Assembly: GCA_943787375.1 (NCBI GenBank)
Contig: CALSME010000001.1
Coordinates: forward strand, 10,001 to 74,000
From: an uncultured Polaribacter sp.
GTDB lineage: Bacteria; Bacteroidota; Bacteroidia; Flavobacteriales; Flavobacteriaceae
DNA length: 64,000 bases
Direction: 5' to 3'
The notes beneath the pieces are model-generated. The model saw only the letters and a list, made by a program, of their open reading frames with translations. It was not told the DNA's origin and ran no database searches. Shown here piece by piece: positions 1 to 8,428 of the stretch (within the stretch, counting starts at the first letter, position 1; every line of letters starts with the position of its first letter). The translations under genes and the position numbers were made by a program.

Positions 1-1020
1 ATGAAACAATTTTTAAGTGTTTTTTTTCTTTTATGCATTCAAAATTTGCTAGCTCAAGTTGGTGGTGAATCTGTATATCAGTTTTTAAATCTTTCCTCTT
101 CAGCAAGACAGATTGCTTTAGGTGGAGAAACACTTAATATTATGGATGATGTAAACCAACCTATATGGAATCCATCAGTCATCAACACTTCGATGGATAA
201 TACAGTATCTGTAAACTATTCTAGTTATTTAGCAGGAATTAATATTGGTTCTATTTCCTATGCAAAAACTTTTTCGAGAAGATTTGGGACTCTTCATGGC
301 AGCATTAAATATTTAGATTATGGTACTATTATTGGTGCTGATGAATTTGGTGTTGAAACGGGAAATTTTAGTGCAAATGATATTGCCATTTCTCTTGGTT
401 ATGCTTACAACATACCGCGTTCTAATATTTTCATTGGCGCGAATTTTAAATTTATAAATACTACAATCAGTAATTATACTTCAGTTGGTATTGCTTTCGA
501 TCTCGCAATGCTTTATTACAGTGAATTTAAACCCTTATCGATGACTGTTGTTGTTCGAAATATTGGAGCTCAATTAAAATCCTATAATGGTATACAAGAA
601 AAAATGCCTCTTAAAATTGCTTTAGGAGTTTCTTATCGATTGAAATATGTTCCTTTAAAATGGTATGGCACCTTAGATAATTTGCAGCAATGGGATATTT
701 CTGTATCAAATCCATCGAATCAAACTGTAGATTTGGAAGGAAATGTGACTAAAGAGGATATAAGTTTCCTAAGCAATATGTTCCGACATATTATAATTGG
801 TGCAGAGTTATTTCCTGATAGTTTGATCAATATTCGTGCTGGATACAATTTTAAAAGAGCCCGTGAATTGGCATTACAAAATGCGAGAACATTTAGCGGT
901 GTTTCACTGGGTTTTGGTATTAAAATGAATAAATTTAAGTTCAATTATGCATATTCTAAATTTCATGCTGCTGCGAATGCGAGTACTTTTAGCTTATTAA
1001 TTGACTTAGACAAACGATAA
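1..1020 (+). CDS. porQ: Type IX secretion system protein PorQ
   Basis: 339 residues. The protein begins with a signal peptide (hydrophobic stretch at residues 4-17, likely cleavage after LLAQ) followed by alternating amphipathic strands typical of a FadL/PorV-like outer-membrane barrel (GGESVYQFLNLSSSARQIALGG near the N-terminus is the usual opening of this family, with residues S-A-R-Q-I-A-L-G-G). PorQ is one of the two barrel proteins that work with PorU/PorZ on the cell surface when the type IX system releases and anchors cargo proteins. The next gene is cmk, two bases downstream, a neighbour pair commonly seen in flavobacteria and a good support for PorQ over PorV. The start codon is the very first base of the window, so the promoter is not visible. 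Complete at the C-terminus. Confidence 0.85.
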   Translation: MKQFLSVFFLLCIQNLLAQVGGESVYQFLNLSSSARQIALGGETLNIMDDVNQPIWNPSVINTSMDNTVSVNYSSYLAGINIGSISYAKTFSRRFGTLHGSIKYLDYGTIIGADEFGVETGNFSANDIAISLGYAYNIPRSNIFIGANFKFINTTISNYTSVGIAFDLAMLYYSEFKPLSMTVVVRNIGAQLKSYNGIQEKMPLKIALGVSYRLKYVPLKWYGTLDNLQQWDISVSNPSNQTVDLEGNVTKEDISFLSNMFRHIIIGAELFPDSLINIRAGYNFKRARELALQNARTFSGVSLGFGIKMNKFKFNYAYSKFHAAANASTFSLLIDLDKR

Positions 1021-1022
1021 AT

Positions 1023-1718
1023 ATGGTTGGTAAAATTACAATTGCAATTGATGGTTTTTCATCAACAGGTAAAAGCACAATCGCAAAAGCGTTGGCAAAA
1101 AAGTTGGGTTATATTTATGTGGATACTGGTGCTATGTATAGAGCAGTAACACTTTATGCTATGAATCACAATTTGGTTTCTTTTGATGATTTTGATTGGG
1201 AAGCGCTTGTTCGTTGTTTGCCTAGTATATCTTTGACTTTTAAATTCAATGCAGATTTAGGTTTTGCTGAGATGTATTTGAATGGTATTAATGTTGAAAA
1301 TGAAATTAGAACTTTGGAAGTCTCTCAGTTAGTGAGCAAAGTTTCTGCAGTCTCATCTGTACGAAAAAAACTGGTTCTTGAACAGCAAGAAATGGGGAAA
1401 CATAAGGGTATTGTAATGGATGGTAGAGATATTGGTACTGTTGTTTTTCCAGATGCTGAAATTAAACTTTTTATGACAGCTTCTGCCGATACCAGAGCTC
1501 AAAGACGCTATAAAGAATTGATAGCTAAAGGAGATACTGTTAGTTATGAAGAAATTTTACAGAACGTAGTTGAAAGAGATCATTTAGATTCTACTCGTAA
1601 AGATTCTCCATTGATTAAAGCAAAGGATGCTATTGAAATTGATAATTCTGATCTTGGATTAAATGAGCAGTTTGATAAAATATATGCCCTTGTAAAAAGC
1701 GTATCATCGATCAATTAA
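1023..1718 (+). CDS. cmk: Cytidylate kinase
   Basis: 231 residues, normal length for (d)CMP kinase. It transfers the gamma phosphate of ATP to CMP/dCMP in the cytoplasm, for nucleotide recycling and phospholipid/DNA precursor supply. The P-loop GFSSTGKST is at residues 11-19, the YVDTGAMYRA substrate-binding motif follows, and GRDIGTVVFPDA near residue 139 is the family signature that contacts the cytosine nucleotide. The gene begins two bases after porQ stops, so they are probably co-transcribed. Its stop overlaps the convergent queE stop by four bases. Confidence 0.97.
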   Translation: MVGKITIAIDGFSSTGKSTIAKALAKKLGYIYVDTGAMYRAVTLYAMNHNLVSFDDFDWEALVRCLPSISLTFKFNADLGFAEMYLNGINVENEIRTLEVSQLVSKVSAVSSVRKKLVLEQQEMGKHKGIVMDGRDIGTVVFPDAEIKLFMTASADTRAQRRYKELIAKGDTVSYEEILQNVVERDHLDSTRKDSPLIKAKDAIEIDNSDLGLNEQFDKIYALVKSVSSIN

Positions 1719-2350
1719 GGAATGTTCAGATATTTGTGCGTTTGCAGTGATATTTTCCATTTCGGATTTTTCATTACATAATCGACAATTAGTTCCGTCA
1801 TTTTTTCCTTTCGACTCCATTCTGGTTGTAAAAACAATTGACATTTTTTACCAACCTTTTCGGCTTGAGCTTCAGCAAATTCAAAATCTGATTTGTTATG
1901 AATAATCATTTTCAATTCATCAGCTTCTTTGTAAACTTCTTCCAAAGGTAGTTTTGTTTTTTTTGGAGATAAACAAAACCAGTCCCATTTTCCTGAAAAC
2001 GAATAGGCTCCAGAGGTTTCAATATGCGTTTTAATTTTGTTCTTTTGAAGTAACTCTGTAATGTAATCCATAGACCACATTAATGGTTCACCCCCAGTTA
2101 TAACAACGGTATTGGCGTGTTTCGTTATGTTTTCAACTATGGTATCTGCTAATGTTGGTGGATGCAAATCTGCATTCCAACTTTCTTTTACATCACACCA
2201 ATGGCAACCAACATCACAACCACCAACTCTAATAAAGTAGGCGGCAGTTCCAGTATGCGCACCTTCTCCTTGTATTGTATAAAACTCTTCCATAAGCGGA
2301 AGCATAATACCTTGATTTACTAATTCTTGTGTTTTTTTATCCATTGCCAT
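1715..2350 (-). CDS. queE: 7-carboxy-7-deazaguanine synthase QueE
   Basis: 211 residues from the ATG at 2350. A longer reading from a TTG at 2362 is possible, but the ATG is preceded by a GGAG-like ribosome site and the family normally starts here. This is a radical SAM enzyme that converts 6-carboxytetrahydropterin to 7-carboxy-7-deazaguanine in queuosine/deazaguanine synthesis. Visible: the glycine-rich EFYTIQGEGAHTGTAAYFIR opening, the iron-sulfur motif CDVGCHWC (CX3CX2C), and the TGGEPL SAM-binding motif. No other queuosine genes are in the window. A promoter-like pair lies at 2380-2406. Confidence 0.93.
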   Translation of the reverse strand: MAMDKKTQELVNQGIMLPLMEEFYTIQGEGAHTGTAAYFIRVGGCDVGCHWCDVKESWNADLHPPTLADTIVENITKHANTVVITGGEPLMWSMDYITELLQKNKIKTHIETSGAYSFSGKWDWFCLSPKKTKLPLEEVYKEADELKMIIHNKSDFEFAEAQAEKVGKKCQLFLQPEWSRKEKMTELIVDYVMKNPKWKISLQTHKYLNIP

Positions 2351-2379
2351 TATAATCTCCAAAGAGGTTTTAAAAAACG

Positions 2380-2406
2380 CAAAGGTAGTTTTTTGATTAG
2401 CAACAA
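2380..2406 (-). promoter_or_regulatory. Promoter candidate for queE
   Basis: On the minus strand TACCTTTG (2387-2380) fits the Bacteroidetes -7 consensus TAnnTTTG, and TTG at 2406-2404 lies 16 bp upstream, slightly short of the usual 19. The predicted start of transcription lies a little over 20 bases before the ATG at 2350. Confidence 0.45.
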
Positions 2407-2457
2407 TAAAAAGAATAATAAACTAATTCTAAAACCTTAAAAATCAAATGATTTTTG

Positions 2458-2465
2458 TAAATTTG
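2458..2465 (+). promoter_or_regulatory. -7 promoter element for rpsA
   Basis: TAAATTTG followed by CA is a very typical flavobacterial -7 element of strongly expressed genes. No clear TTG was found at -33. The predicted leader to the rpsA ATG at 2589 is about 115 bases, long enough for the S1 autoregulation known in other bacteria, although I see no specific structure in it. Confidence 0.5.
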
Positions 2466-2588
2466 CACTCCTTTTTACGGTAACAGATTTAAAAAAGGAA
2501 CGAAACAAATCATTTTATAAAAACAACTCTTTGCGTTTTTATCGTTAAAAATCTGAAAAACAATAAGATACAAAATTTATTTTCGGAC

Positions 2589-4400
2589 ATGTCTGAAGAA
2601 ACAAAAAACACTGAAGAGCAAGTAGTTGCTACGGAAGTACAAGAAACAGTGGTAGAAACTGTAAATCCAGAACAATTTTTAGCAGACTTTAACTGGCACA
2701 AATACGAACAAGGTATTGAAGCTGTTGATGAAGCGAAATTAGTAGAATTTGAAAAAGCGTTGGAAGGAACTGTAGGTTTCGTAAACGAACGTGATGTAAT
2801 CGAAGGTACTGTAATTAGAATTACAGACAGAGATGCAATCATTGACATCAATTCTAAATCTGAAGGAGTTATCTCTTTGAACGAATTTCGTTACAACCAA
2901 GCATTAGCTGAAGGAGATAAAGTAGAAGTATTGGTAGACAAGAGAGAAGATTCTTCTGGTCAATTAGTATTATCTCACAAAAAAGCAAGAGTTATTAAGG
3001 CATGGGAACGTGTTAACAATGCGCATGAAACAGGTGAAGTAGTTAACGGTTTTGTTAAATGTAGAACTAGAGGTGGTATGATCGTTGATGTTTTCGGAAT
3101 CGAAGCATTCTTACCAGGTTCTCAGATTGATGTGAAGCCAATTAGAGATTACGACCAGTACGTAGAAAAAACAATGGAATTCAAAGTTGTGAAAATCAAC
3201 CATGAATTTAAAAACGTTGTTGTATCTCATAAAGCATTAATTGAAGCTGATATCGAAATCCAAAAGAAAGAGATTATTGGTCAATTAGAAAAAGGACAAG
3301 TATTAGAAGGTGTTGTTAAAAACATTACTTCTTATGGTGTCTTTGTTGATTTAGGTGGTGTAGATGGATTGGTCCATATTACTGATTTATCATGGTCAAG
3401 AATCAATCATCCAAATGAAGTTGTTGAATTAGATCAAAAATTAAACGTTGTAATTTTAGACTTTGATGATAACAAATCTAGAATCCAATTAGGATTAAAA
3501 CAATTATCAGCACATCCATGGGAAGCTTTAAACACTGACTTAAAAGTTGGCGATAAAGTAAATGGTGAAGTTGTTGTTTTAGCTGATTATGGAGCATTCG
3601 TAGAAGTTGAACAAGGAGTAGAAGGGTTGATTCACGTTTCTGAAATGTCTTGGTCTACACACTTACGTTCTGCACAAGATTTCGTTAAAGTTGGAGATAA
3701 AGTAGAAGCGCAAGTTTTAACTTTAGACCGTGAAGACCGAAAAATGTCTTTAGGTATCAAACAATTACATCCAGATCCTTGGACCGATATTACTACGAAA
3801 TATCCAGTTGGAACTACGCATACAGGAACTGTTCGTAACTATACCAACTTTGGTGTATTTGTAGAATTGGAAGAAGGTATCGATGGTTTGGTTTATATTT
3901 CTGATTTATCTTGGACTAAGAAGATCAAGCACCCATCAGACTTTGTAACTGTAGGTGATAAATTAGAAGTTCAAGTATTAGAATTAGATGTTGAGAACAG
4001 AAAGTTAAACTTAGGTCATAAGCAAACTCAAGACAATCCTTGGGATGCACATGAAGCTACTTATGCAATCGATTCTAAGCATGAAGGAACAATCAAAGAA
4101 AAGAATGACAAAGGAGCAGTAGTAACTTTTGCTGATGGAGTAGAAGGTTTTGCACCAAGTCGTTTCTTAGAAAAAGAAGATGGTTCTAAATTAGATAAAG
4201 GACAAACAGCTGAATTTGTAGTTTTAGAGTTTTCTAAAGAATACAGAAGAGTTGTTGTTTCTCATACTTCAATCTTCAAAGTGCAAGAAAGAAAAAATAT
4301 CAAAGTAGCGGCAAAGAAATCTGCTGATGCTGAAAAAACCACGTTAGGTGATATTGGAGGTCTTGCAGCCTTAAAAAAGAAAATGGATGAAGGTAAATAA
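2589..4400 (+). CDS. rpsA: 30S ribosomal protein S1
   Basis: 603 residues with an acidic, low-complexity N-terminal tail of about 50 residues and then six S1 RNA-binding domains. Starts of the repeats can be read at GTVIRITDRDAIIDI, GFVKCRTRGGMIVDV, GVVKNITSYGVFVDL, GEVVVLADYGAFVEV, GTVRNYTNFGVFVEL and GTIKEKNDKGAVVTF. Repeats 3 to 5 end in the classical DLSW/EMSW signature. S1 binds mRNA on the small ribosomal subunit and helps unfold leaders; this matters in Bacteroidota, where Shine-Dalgarno pairing is weak. It is a single gene, followed by a strong terminator at 4429. Confidence 0.97.
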   Translation: MSEETKNTEEQVVATEVQETVVETVNPEQFLADFNWHKYEQGIEAVDEAKLVEFEKALEGTVGFVNERDVIEGTVIRITDRDAIIDINSKSEGVISLNEFRYNQALAEGDKVEVLVDKREDSSGQLVLSHKKARVIKAWERVNNAHETGEVVNGFVKCRTRGGMIVDVFGIEAFLPGSQIDVKPIRDYDQYVEKTMEFKVVKINHEFKNVVVSHKALIEADIEIQKKEIIGQLEKGQVLEGVVKNITSYGVFVDLGGVDGLVHITDLSWSRINHPNEVVELDQKLNVVILDFDDNKSRIQLGLKQLSAHPWEALNTDLKVGDKVNGEVVVLADYGAFVEVEQGVEGLIHVSEMSWSTHLRSAQDFVKVGDKVEAQVLTLDREDRKMSLGIKQLHPDPWTDITTKYPVGTTHTGTVRNYTNFGVFVELEEGIDGLVYISDLSWTKKIKHPSDFVTVGDKLEVQVLELDVENRKLNLGHKQTQDNPWDAHEATYAIDSKHEGTIKEKNDKGAVVTFADGVEGFAPSRFLEKEDGSKLDKGQTAEFVVLEFSKEYRRVVVSHTSIFKVQERKNIKVAAKKSADAEKTTLGDIGGLAALKKKMDEGK

Positions 4401-4428
4401 TCATTTACATTTCATATAAGTTTTAAAA

Positions 4429-4457
4429 GCCGATACAATTTGTATCGGCTTTTTTTT
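4429..4457 (+). terminator. Intrinsic terminator of rpsA
   Basis: Nine-base perfect stem GCCGATACA / TGTATCGGC with an ATT loop and a run of eight T. Confidence 0.9.
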
Positions 4458-4844
4458 GTTAGTGATATACATTGGGATCGGTGTCTTTTTTAATTTTTAT
4501 AAAGTTGTGAACGTATTAATTATTGAAAGTTTCAGTTTTTTGTTTAGAGATCATATGTAAATAAACTATTCATTTACAATTTTTTAATTTTTTAATTTCA
4601 TCAATTTTAAAATTACCACTTATTCCTATATATTCCCTATTATTACGAATAACTCCCACTTATTACTTAGCGTATGTATAACTTTTTTCTTTTTTGCACC
4701 TTCGTATTATTATTGATTTTTTGACTAGGTTCTTGGAACTTATAATGAATAGAAAAACGAATTATTTCAACTAAAAAAACCATTCTGTCGAACTTTTTTT
4801 GACAAATAGTTTGTAACAAAGTTTTAGTATTAAAAAAAGAACAA
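4458..4844. other. AT-rich intergenic region
   Basis: 387 bases without a convincing gene. The DNA is very AT-rich. The nonamer CCACTTATT occurs twice (4616-4624 and 4656-4664), 40 bp apart. The region must carry the promoter of the operon that starts at 4845, but I could not pick a clear TTG/TAnnTTTG pair. Confidence 0.5.
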
Positions 4845-5429
4845 ATGATGAATTCCATTTTTTTTGATTCGAGCACTTATTTTATTGATGACAATATCAA
4901 TTATTTTAAGCATGGGAATTGCTTTAGAGTATTTAACGAAAAAGGAATTCAGGTTGGCTTTATTAGCGATGAAATTTCAAGAGGACATAAATTTATTAAA
5001 TATTTCTTAAACAAAAATATAGTCCCATTTCAATTTGAAATTAAGGACAGTAAAGGCAATTTACAATCTTCCATTTTTAAAGGTTGGACACTCATGCTTT
5101 CGCCTATTGTAATAAAAAATGAGAAAGCGCTTACAATTGGTTTTGTAAAACGAAAAATTAAGTTATTTAATACTACTTTTTCAATCTATAATAATAACAA
5201 TCAAGTTTTAGCAAATATAATTGGAACTTTTACCAATGACTTTTTTCAAATACAGGATTCAACCGGAAAAATCATTGGAAGTATCAATAAAAAATGGGAC
5301 GCAGATATCACTGGGTTCTTCACCACTGCTGACAAATGCAATATCATATTGAATTCTAGTGCTTTAGATCATTCAAGTAAAAAAACCATCTTATTGGGTG
5401 CACTGATCATTGATAAAGTTTTAAAATAA
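4845..5429 (+). CDS. Scramblase / LURP-one-related protein (tubby C-terminal fold)
   Basis: 194 residues, no signal peptide or membrane helix. The pattern of short beta strands and the closing segment (GSINKKWDADITGFFTTADKC, then about 25 residues later KKTILLGALIIDKVL) match the C-terminal signature of the phospholipid scramblase-like family Pfam03803, a 12-stranded tubby-type barrel. The cellular role of bacterial members is not established; lipid or nucleotide binding has been suggested for relatives, so function is left open. It leads a three-gene run with the next two genes (spacing 9 and 3 bases). Two ATG codons in tandem at 4845 and 4848 make the exact start uncertain by one residue. 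Confidence 0.7.
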   Translation: MMNSIFFDSSTYFIDDNINYFKHGNCFRVFNEKGIQVGFISDEISRGHKFIKYFLNKNIVPFQFEIKDSKGNLQSSIFKGWTLMLSPIVIKNEKALTIGFVKRKIKLFNTTFSIYNNNNQVLANIIGTFTNDFFQIQDSTGKIIGSINKKWDADITGFFTTADKCNIILNSSALDHSSKKTILLGALIIDKVLK

Positions 5430-5438
5430 TATATTCAA

Positions 5439-6245
5439 ATGCTTAAGATTAATAGAAATCGTTTATTTTTAAAATGTAAAATATTAATAATCACATTATT
5501 TTTTATAGCTTGTGACAATTTTTTTGAATATAGTGTTTATGAATCAAACATTACATCAGAAAATAAAAATACGACAACTAAAAATTTACACTTATTAAAA
5601 AGCATTGATGTAACTGCAGCTAATTTTAAATTTGCTTTTGTTACAGACAATCATTATTTCTATAAAAACCTAAGAACGGTAATTGATGATATTAATAAAC
5701 GAGAAGATATACTTTTTGTAATTTTTGGCGGTGATATTGCAGATCAAGCATTATTAAAGGAATTCGAAATTTTTCATAGTGTCATGAAAAACCTTAAAAA
5801 ACCTTATTTAACTGTCATTGGAAATCATGACTATCATTCAAATGGAGCTGCAATTTATAAAAAGATGTTTGGCGATTATAATTACTCGTTTGAATTTAAC
5901 GGTAATAAATTTATACTCTTCGACGATGTTGTGTGGGAAAGTAATAAAACACCAGATTTTGATTGGTTGACAAAGGAGTTAGCTAATAATGAATTGTACA
6001 AACAAGTATTTGTAATTGCTCATATTCCACCATATGGGGATCAATTTGATATAGATATAGAACAAACTTATAGATTACTAATGGAAAAAAATAAAGTAGC
6101 TCTATCGATACATGGACATACACATAGTTATTTTTATGAAGAAAATAGGGTGAGTTATCTAACAATACCTTCACTTAAAGAACCAACTTATTGTATTATC
6201 AATGTAGAAAGTAATTCTTTTAGTACAGAATTGATCGAATTATAA
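5439..6245 (+). CDS. Lipoprotein metallophosphoesterase (calcineurin-like)
   Basis: 268 residues. A signal peptide ends in the lipobox FFIAC (Cys near residue 25), so it is probably a membrane-anchored lipoprotein facing the periplasm or cell surface. All metal-binding motifs of calcineurin-like phosphoesterases are present in order: DNH (in FVTDNHY), GGDIAD, GNHDYH, a lone histidine in VIAHIPP, and GHTH. A di-metal centre hydrolysing a phosphomonoester or diester is therefore expected; the substrate cannot be told from sequence. It lies between the scramblase-like gene and a barrel-like gene in the same operon, suggesting an envelope or lipid-related task (inference). Confidence 0.85.
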   Translation: MLKINRNRLFLKCKILIITLFFIACDNFFEYSVYESNITSENKNTTTKNLHLLKSIDVTAANFKFAFVTDNHYFYKNLRTVIDDINKREDILFVIFGGDIADQALLKEFEIFHSVMKNLKKPYLTVIGNHDYHSNGAAIYKKMFGDYNYSFEFNGNKFILFDDVVWESNKTPDFDWLTKELANNELYKQVFVIAHIPPYGDQFDIDIEQTYRLLMEKNKVALSIHGHTHSYFYEENRVSYLTIPSLKEPTYCIINVESNSFSTELIEL

Positions 6246-6248
6246 ACT

Positions 6249-6848
6249 ATGATGATCATTAGACTTTTTTTTTGGGGGCAACTGTTGATTATGTCGACCT
6301 ATGGTCAAATTGTGACATCAACCAAGTTGGAACAGAATAAACCCGCTTGGTATATTCCAGATTATGCAAAAATGCAATTTGCAGGAAATATTGGGTTTCT
6401 TTCTTTTGGTGTTGGTTATGAAATTTTTGAAAATGGATGGTATTCTGAATTGCTATTTGGCTTTGTACCCGAATCTGTATCTGAAGTAAAAAAAATACAT
6501 TTAATAACGATTAAGAATACATTTCCTTTTTTTACAAAAGAAGTTGGTGATTTTACCTTATCACCAATTTATGGATTTACAGCTAGCCTAGAGACTGGAA
6601 ACAATTCATTTTTGAAACTTCCAAATAAATATCCCGATGGTTACTATATTACCAATGCTGTACATTTTACTTTATTTATTGGTGTTTCTGGACATAAAAA
6701 CTTTGTAAATTTAAAAACCATAAAAGGGATCGATCTTTATTTTGAATTGGGTACTGTTGAAACCTATTTATGGTATGCAATAACTTCTAAAGAGGTTCAA
6801 TTGAAAGATGTTTTTAGTTCAGCCATTGGTGTAAATATCTATTTATAA
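6249..6848 (+). CDS. Predicted outer-membrane barrel protein of unknown function
   Basis: 199 residues with a signal peptide (MMIIRLFFWGQLLIMSTYGQ) and alternating strands such as NIGFLSFGVGYEI, WYSELLFGFV and HFTLFIGVSGHK, ending in IGVNIYL. This strand pattern fits a small 8- to 10-stranded outer-membrane barrel, but I recognise no named family. It starts three bases after the phosphoesterase stop, so it is co-translated with it. The downstream gene glmM has its own promoter. Confidence 0.6.
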   Translation: MMIIRLFFWGQLLIMSTYGQIVTSTKLEQNKPAWYIPDYAKMQFAGNIGFLSFGVGYEIFENGWYSELLFGFVPESVSEVKKIHLITIKNTFPFFTKEVGDFTLSPIYGFTASLETGNNSFLKLPNKYPDGYYITNAVHFTLFIGVSGHKNFVNLKTIKGIDLYFELGTVETYLWYAITSKEVQLKDVFSSAIGVNIYL

Positions 6849-7000
6849 TCAATAAACTTTACATATTAGTATTCGCTATCGATCAATTTTATTAATTTCC
6901 AATCTTTTTTAATGTTGGGCATCGTTGATGATTCTCATTTATTTAGAGCGGTAATCTTGTCTTTTTTTTACTTAAATAAAGGAAGTAGATTAGAATCATT

Positions 7001-7008
7001 TATCTTTG
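7001..7008 (+). promoter_or_regulatory. -7 promoter element for glmM; decides the start
   Basis: TATCTTTG fits TAnnTTTG and lies 20 bases before the ATG at 7029. It falls inside the in-frame N-terminal extension that begins at 6912, so transcription starting here could not make the longer protein. No good TTG lies at -33. Confidence 0.55.
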
Positions 7009-7028
7009 TTTTTTATAAAAAAATACAA

Positions 7029-8417
7029 ATGACATTAATAAAATCAATTTCAGGTATTAGAGGAACTATAGGAGGAAATACAGGAGATAATTTAACACCA
7101 ATTGATGCTGTAAAGTTTGCCTCGGCTTATGGTGCATTCATCTTAAATAGAAATTCAAATAAAGAGCAAATAAAGATTATCATTGGAAGAGATGCGCGTA
7201 TTTCAGGAAAAATGATTTCTAGTTTGGTTGCCAATACTCTTGTTGGACTGGGAATTGACGTGATAGATTTAGGCTTGTCTACAACCCCTACTGTTGAAGT
7301 TGCTGTACCCTTGGAAAATGCAGATGGTGGCATTATTATCACTGCTTCCCACAACCCAAAACAATGGAATGCGCTAAAGTTATTAAATGAAAAGGGAGAG
7401 TTTTTAAATGGCGCTGAAGGAGAACAAATATTAGCTTTGGCAGACAGTGAAGGTTTTTCCTTTGCGGATGTTGACGATTTAGGAACTTATACTAAAGACA
7501 ATACTTATTTACAAAAGCACATTCAAGAAGTTTTAAATTTAGAATTGGTTGATGTAGCTGCGATTCAAAAAGCAAACTTTAAAGTAGTCGTTGATGGAGT
7601 GAATTCGACTGGAGGAATCTTTATTCCAGCTTTATTAAAAGAATTAAATGTAAGCTGTGTCGAATTGTATTGTACTCCTAATGGTCAATTTCCTCACAAT
7701 CCAGAACCTTTAAAAGAGCATTTAACAGATATTTCCAATTTAGTCGTTGAAGAACAAGCAGATTTCGGAATTGTAGTAGATCCAGATGTAGATCGATTGG
7801 CTTTGGTTTCCGAAGATGGTTCTATGTTTGGTGAAGAATATACACTTGTAGCATGTGCAGATTACGTTTTAGGTAGATTGGGAGGTGGAAACACGGTTTC
7901 TAATTTGTCTTCTTCGCGAGCATTAAGGGATGTTACTCAAAAACATGGCGGTGAATATACTGCAAGTGCTGTAGGTGAAGTGAATGTGGTTATTAAAATG
8001 AAAGAAACCAATACGGTAATTGGTGGTGAAGGAAATGGAGGTATCATTTATCCAGCTTCACATTATGGACGTGATTCTTTGGTAGGTGTTGCTTTGTTCT
8101 TATCACATTTGGCACATAAAAAAATATCTTGTAAAACACTTAGAGATTCCTACCCAAGTTATTTTATGAGTAAAAATAAAATTCAGTTAACGCCAGAAAT
8201 TGACGTAGACAAGATTTTAGAATCGATGGCAAAAAAGTATAAAGATGAAGATGTTAATACCATAGATGGTGTAAAAATCGATTTTGATTCACAATGGATT
8301 CACTTGAGAAAGTCGAATACAGAACCGATCATCAGAATTTATACTGAAGCCACTTCACAACAAGCTGCTGATGATTTGGCAGTTCGGTTTATCAATGAAA
8401 TAAAAGAAATTATTTAA
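7029..8417 (+). CDS. glmM: Phosphoglucosamine mutase
   Basis: 462 residues from the ATG at 7029. An open frame extends back to 6912 but the extra 39 residues look like translated leader, the promoter element sits inside them, and 462 is the usual length. The enzyme interconverts glucosamine-6-phosphate and glucosamine-1-phosphate on the way to UDP-GlcNAc, for peptidoglycan and lipopolysaccharide. Visible: phosphoserine loop TASHNP, metal loop DPDVDR, sugar-binding loop GGEGNGG, and the C-terminal phosphate-binding RKSNTEP. The family includes close phosphomannomutase/phosphoglucomutase relatives; the start TLIKSISGIRGTIGG fits GlmM-type proteins of Bacteroidota best. Confidence 0.85.
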   Translation: MTLIKSISGIRGTIGGNTGDNLTPIDAVKFASAYGAFILNRNSNKEQIKIIIGRDARISGKMISSLVANTLVGLGIDVIDLGLSTTPTVEVAVPLENADGGIIITASHNPKQWNALKLLNEKGEFLNGAEGEQILALADSEGFSFADVDDLGTYTKDNTYLQKHIQEVLNLELVDVAAIQKANFKVVVDGVNSTGGIFIPALLKELNVSCVELYCTPNGQFPHNPEPLKEHLTDISNLVVEEQADFGIVVDPDVDRLALVSEDGSMFGEEYTLVACADYVLGRLGGGNTVSNLSSSRALRDVTQKHGGEYTASAVGEVNVVIKMKETNTVIGGEGNGGIIYPASHYGRDSLVGVALFLSHLAHKKISCKTLRDSYPSYFMSKNKIQLTPEIDVDKILESMAKKYKDEDVNTIDGVKIDFDSQWIHLRKSNTEPIIRIYTEATSQQAADDLAVRFINEIKEII

Positions 8418-8428
8418 TAATTTTAAAG

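Noticed and set aside
4616-4664. Two CCACTTATT copies as a regulatory array
   Set aside because: Only two short copies in very AT-rich DNA; no further evidence.
6912-7028. N-terminal extension of glmM
   Set aside because: The 39 extra residues are not family sequence, and a -7 promoter element lies inside them.
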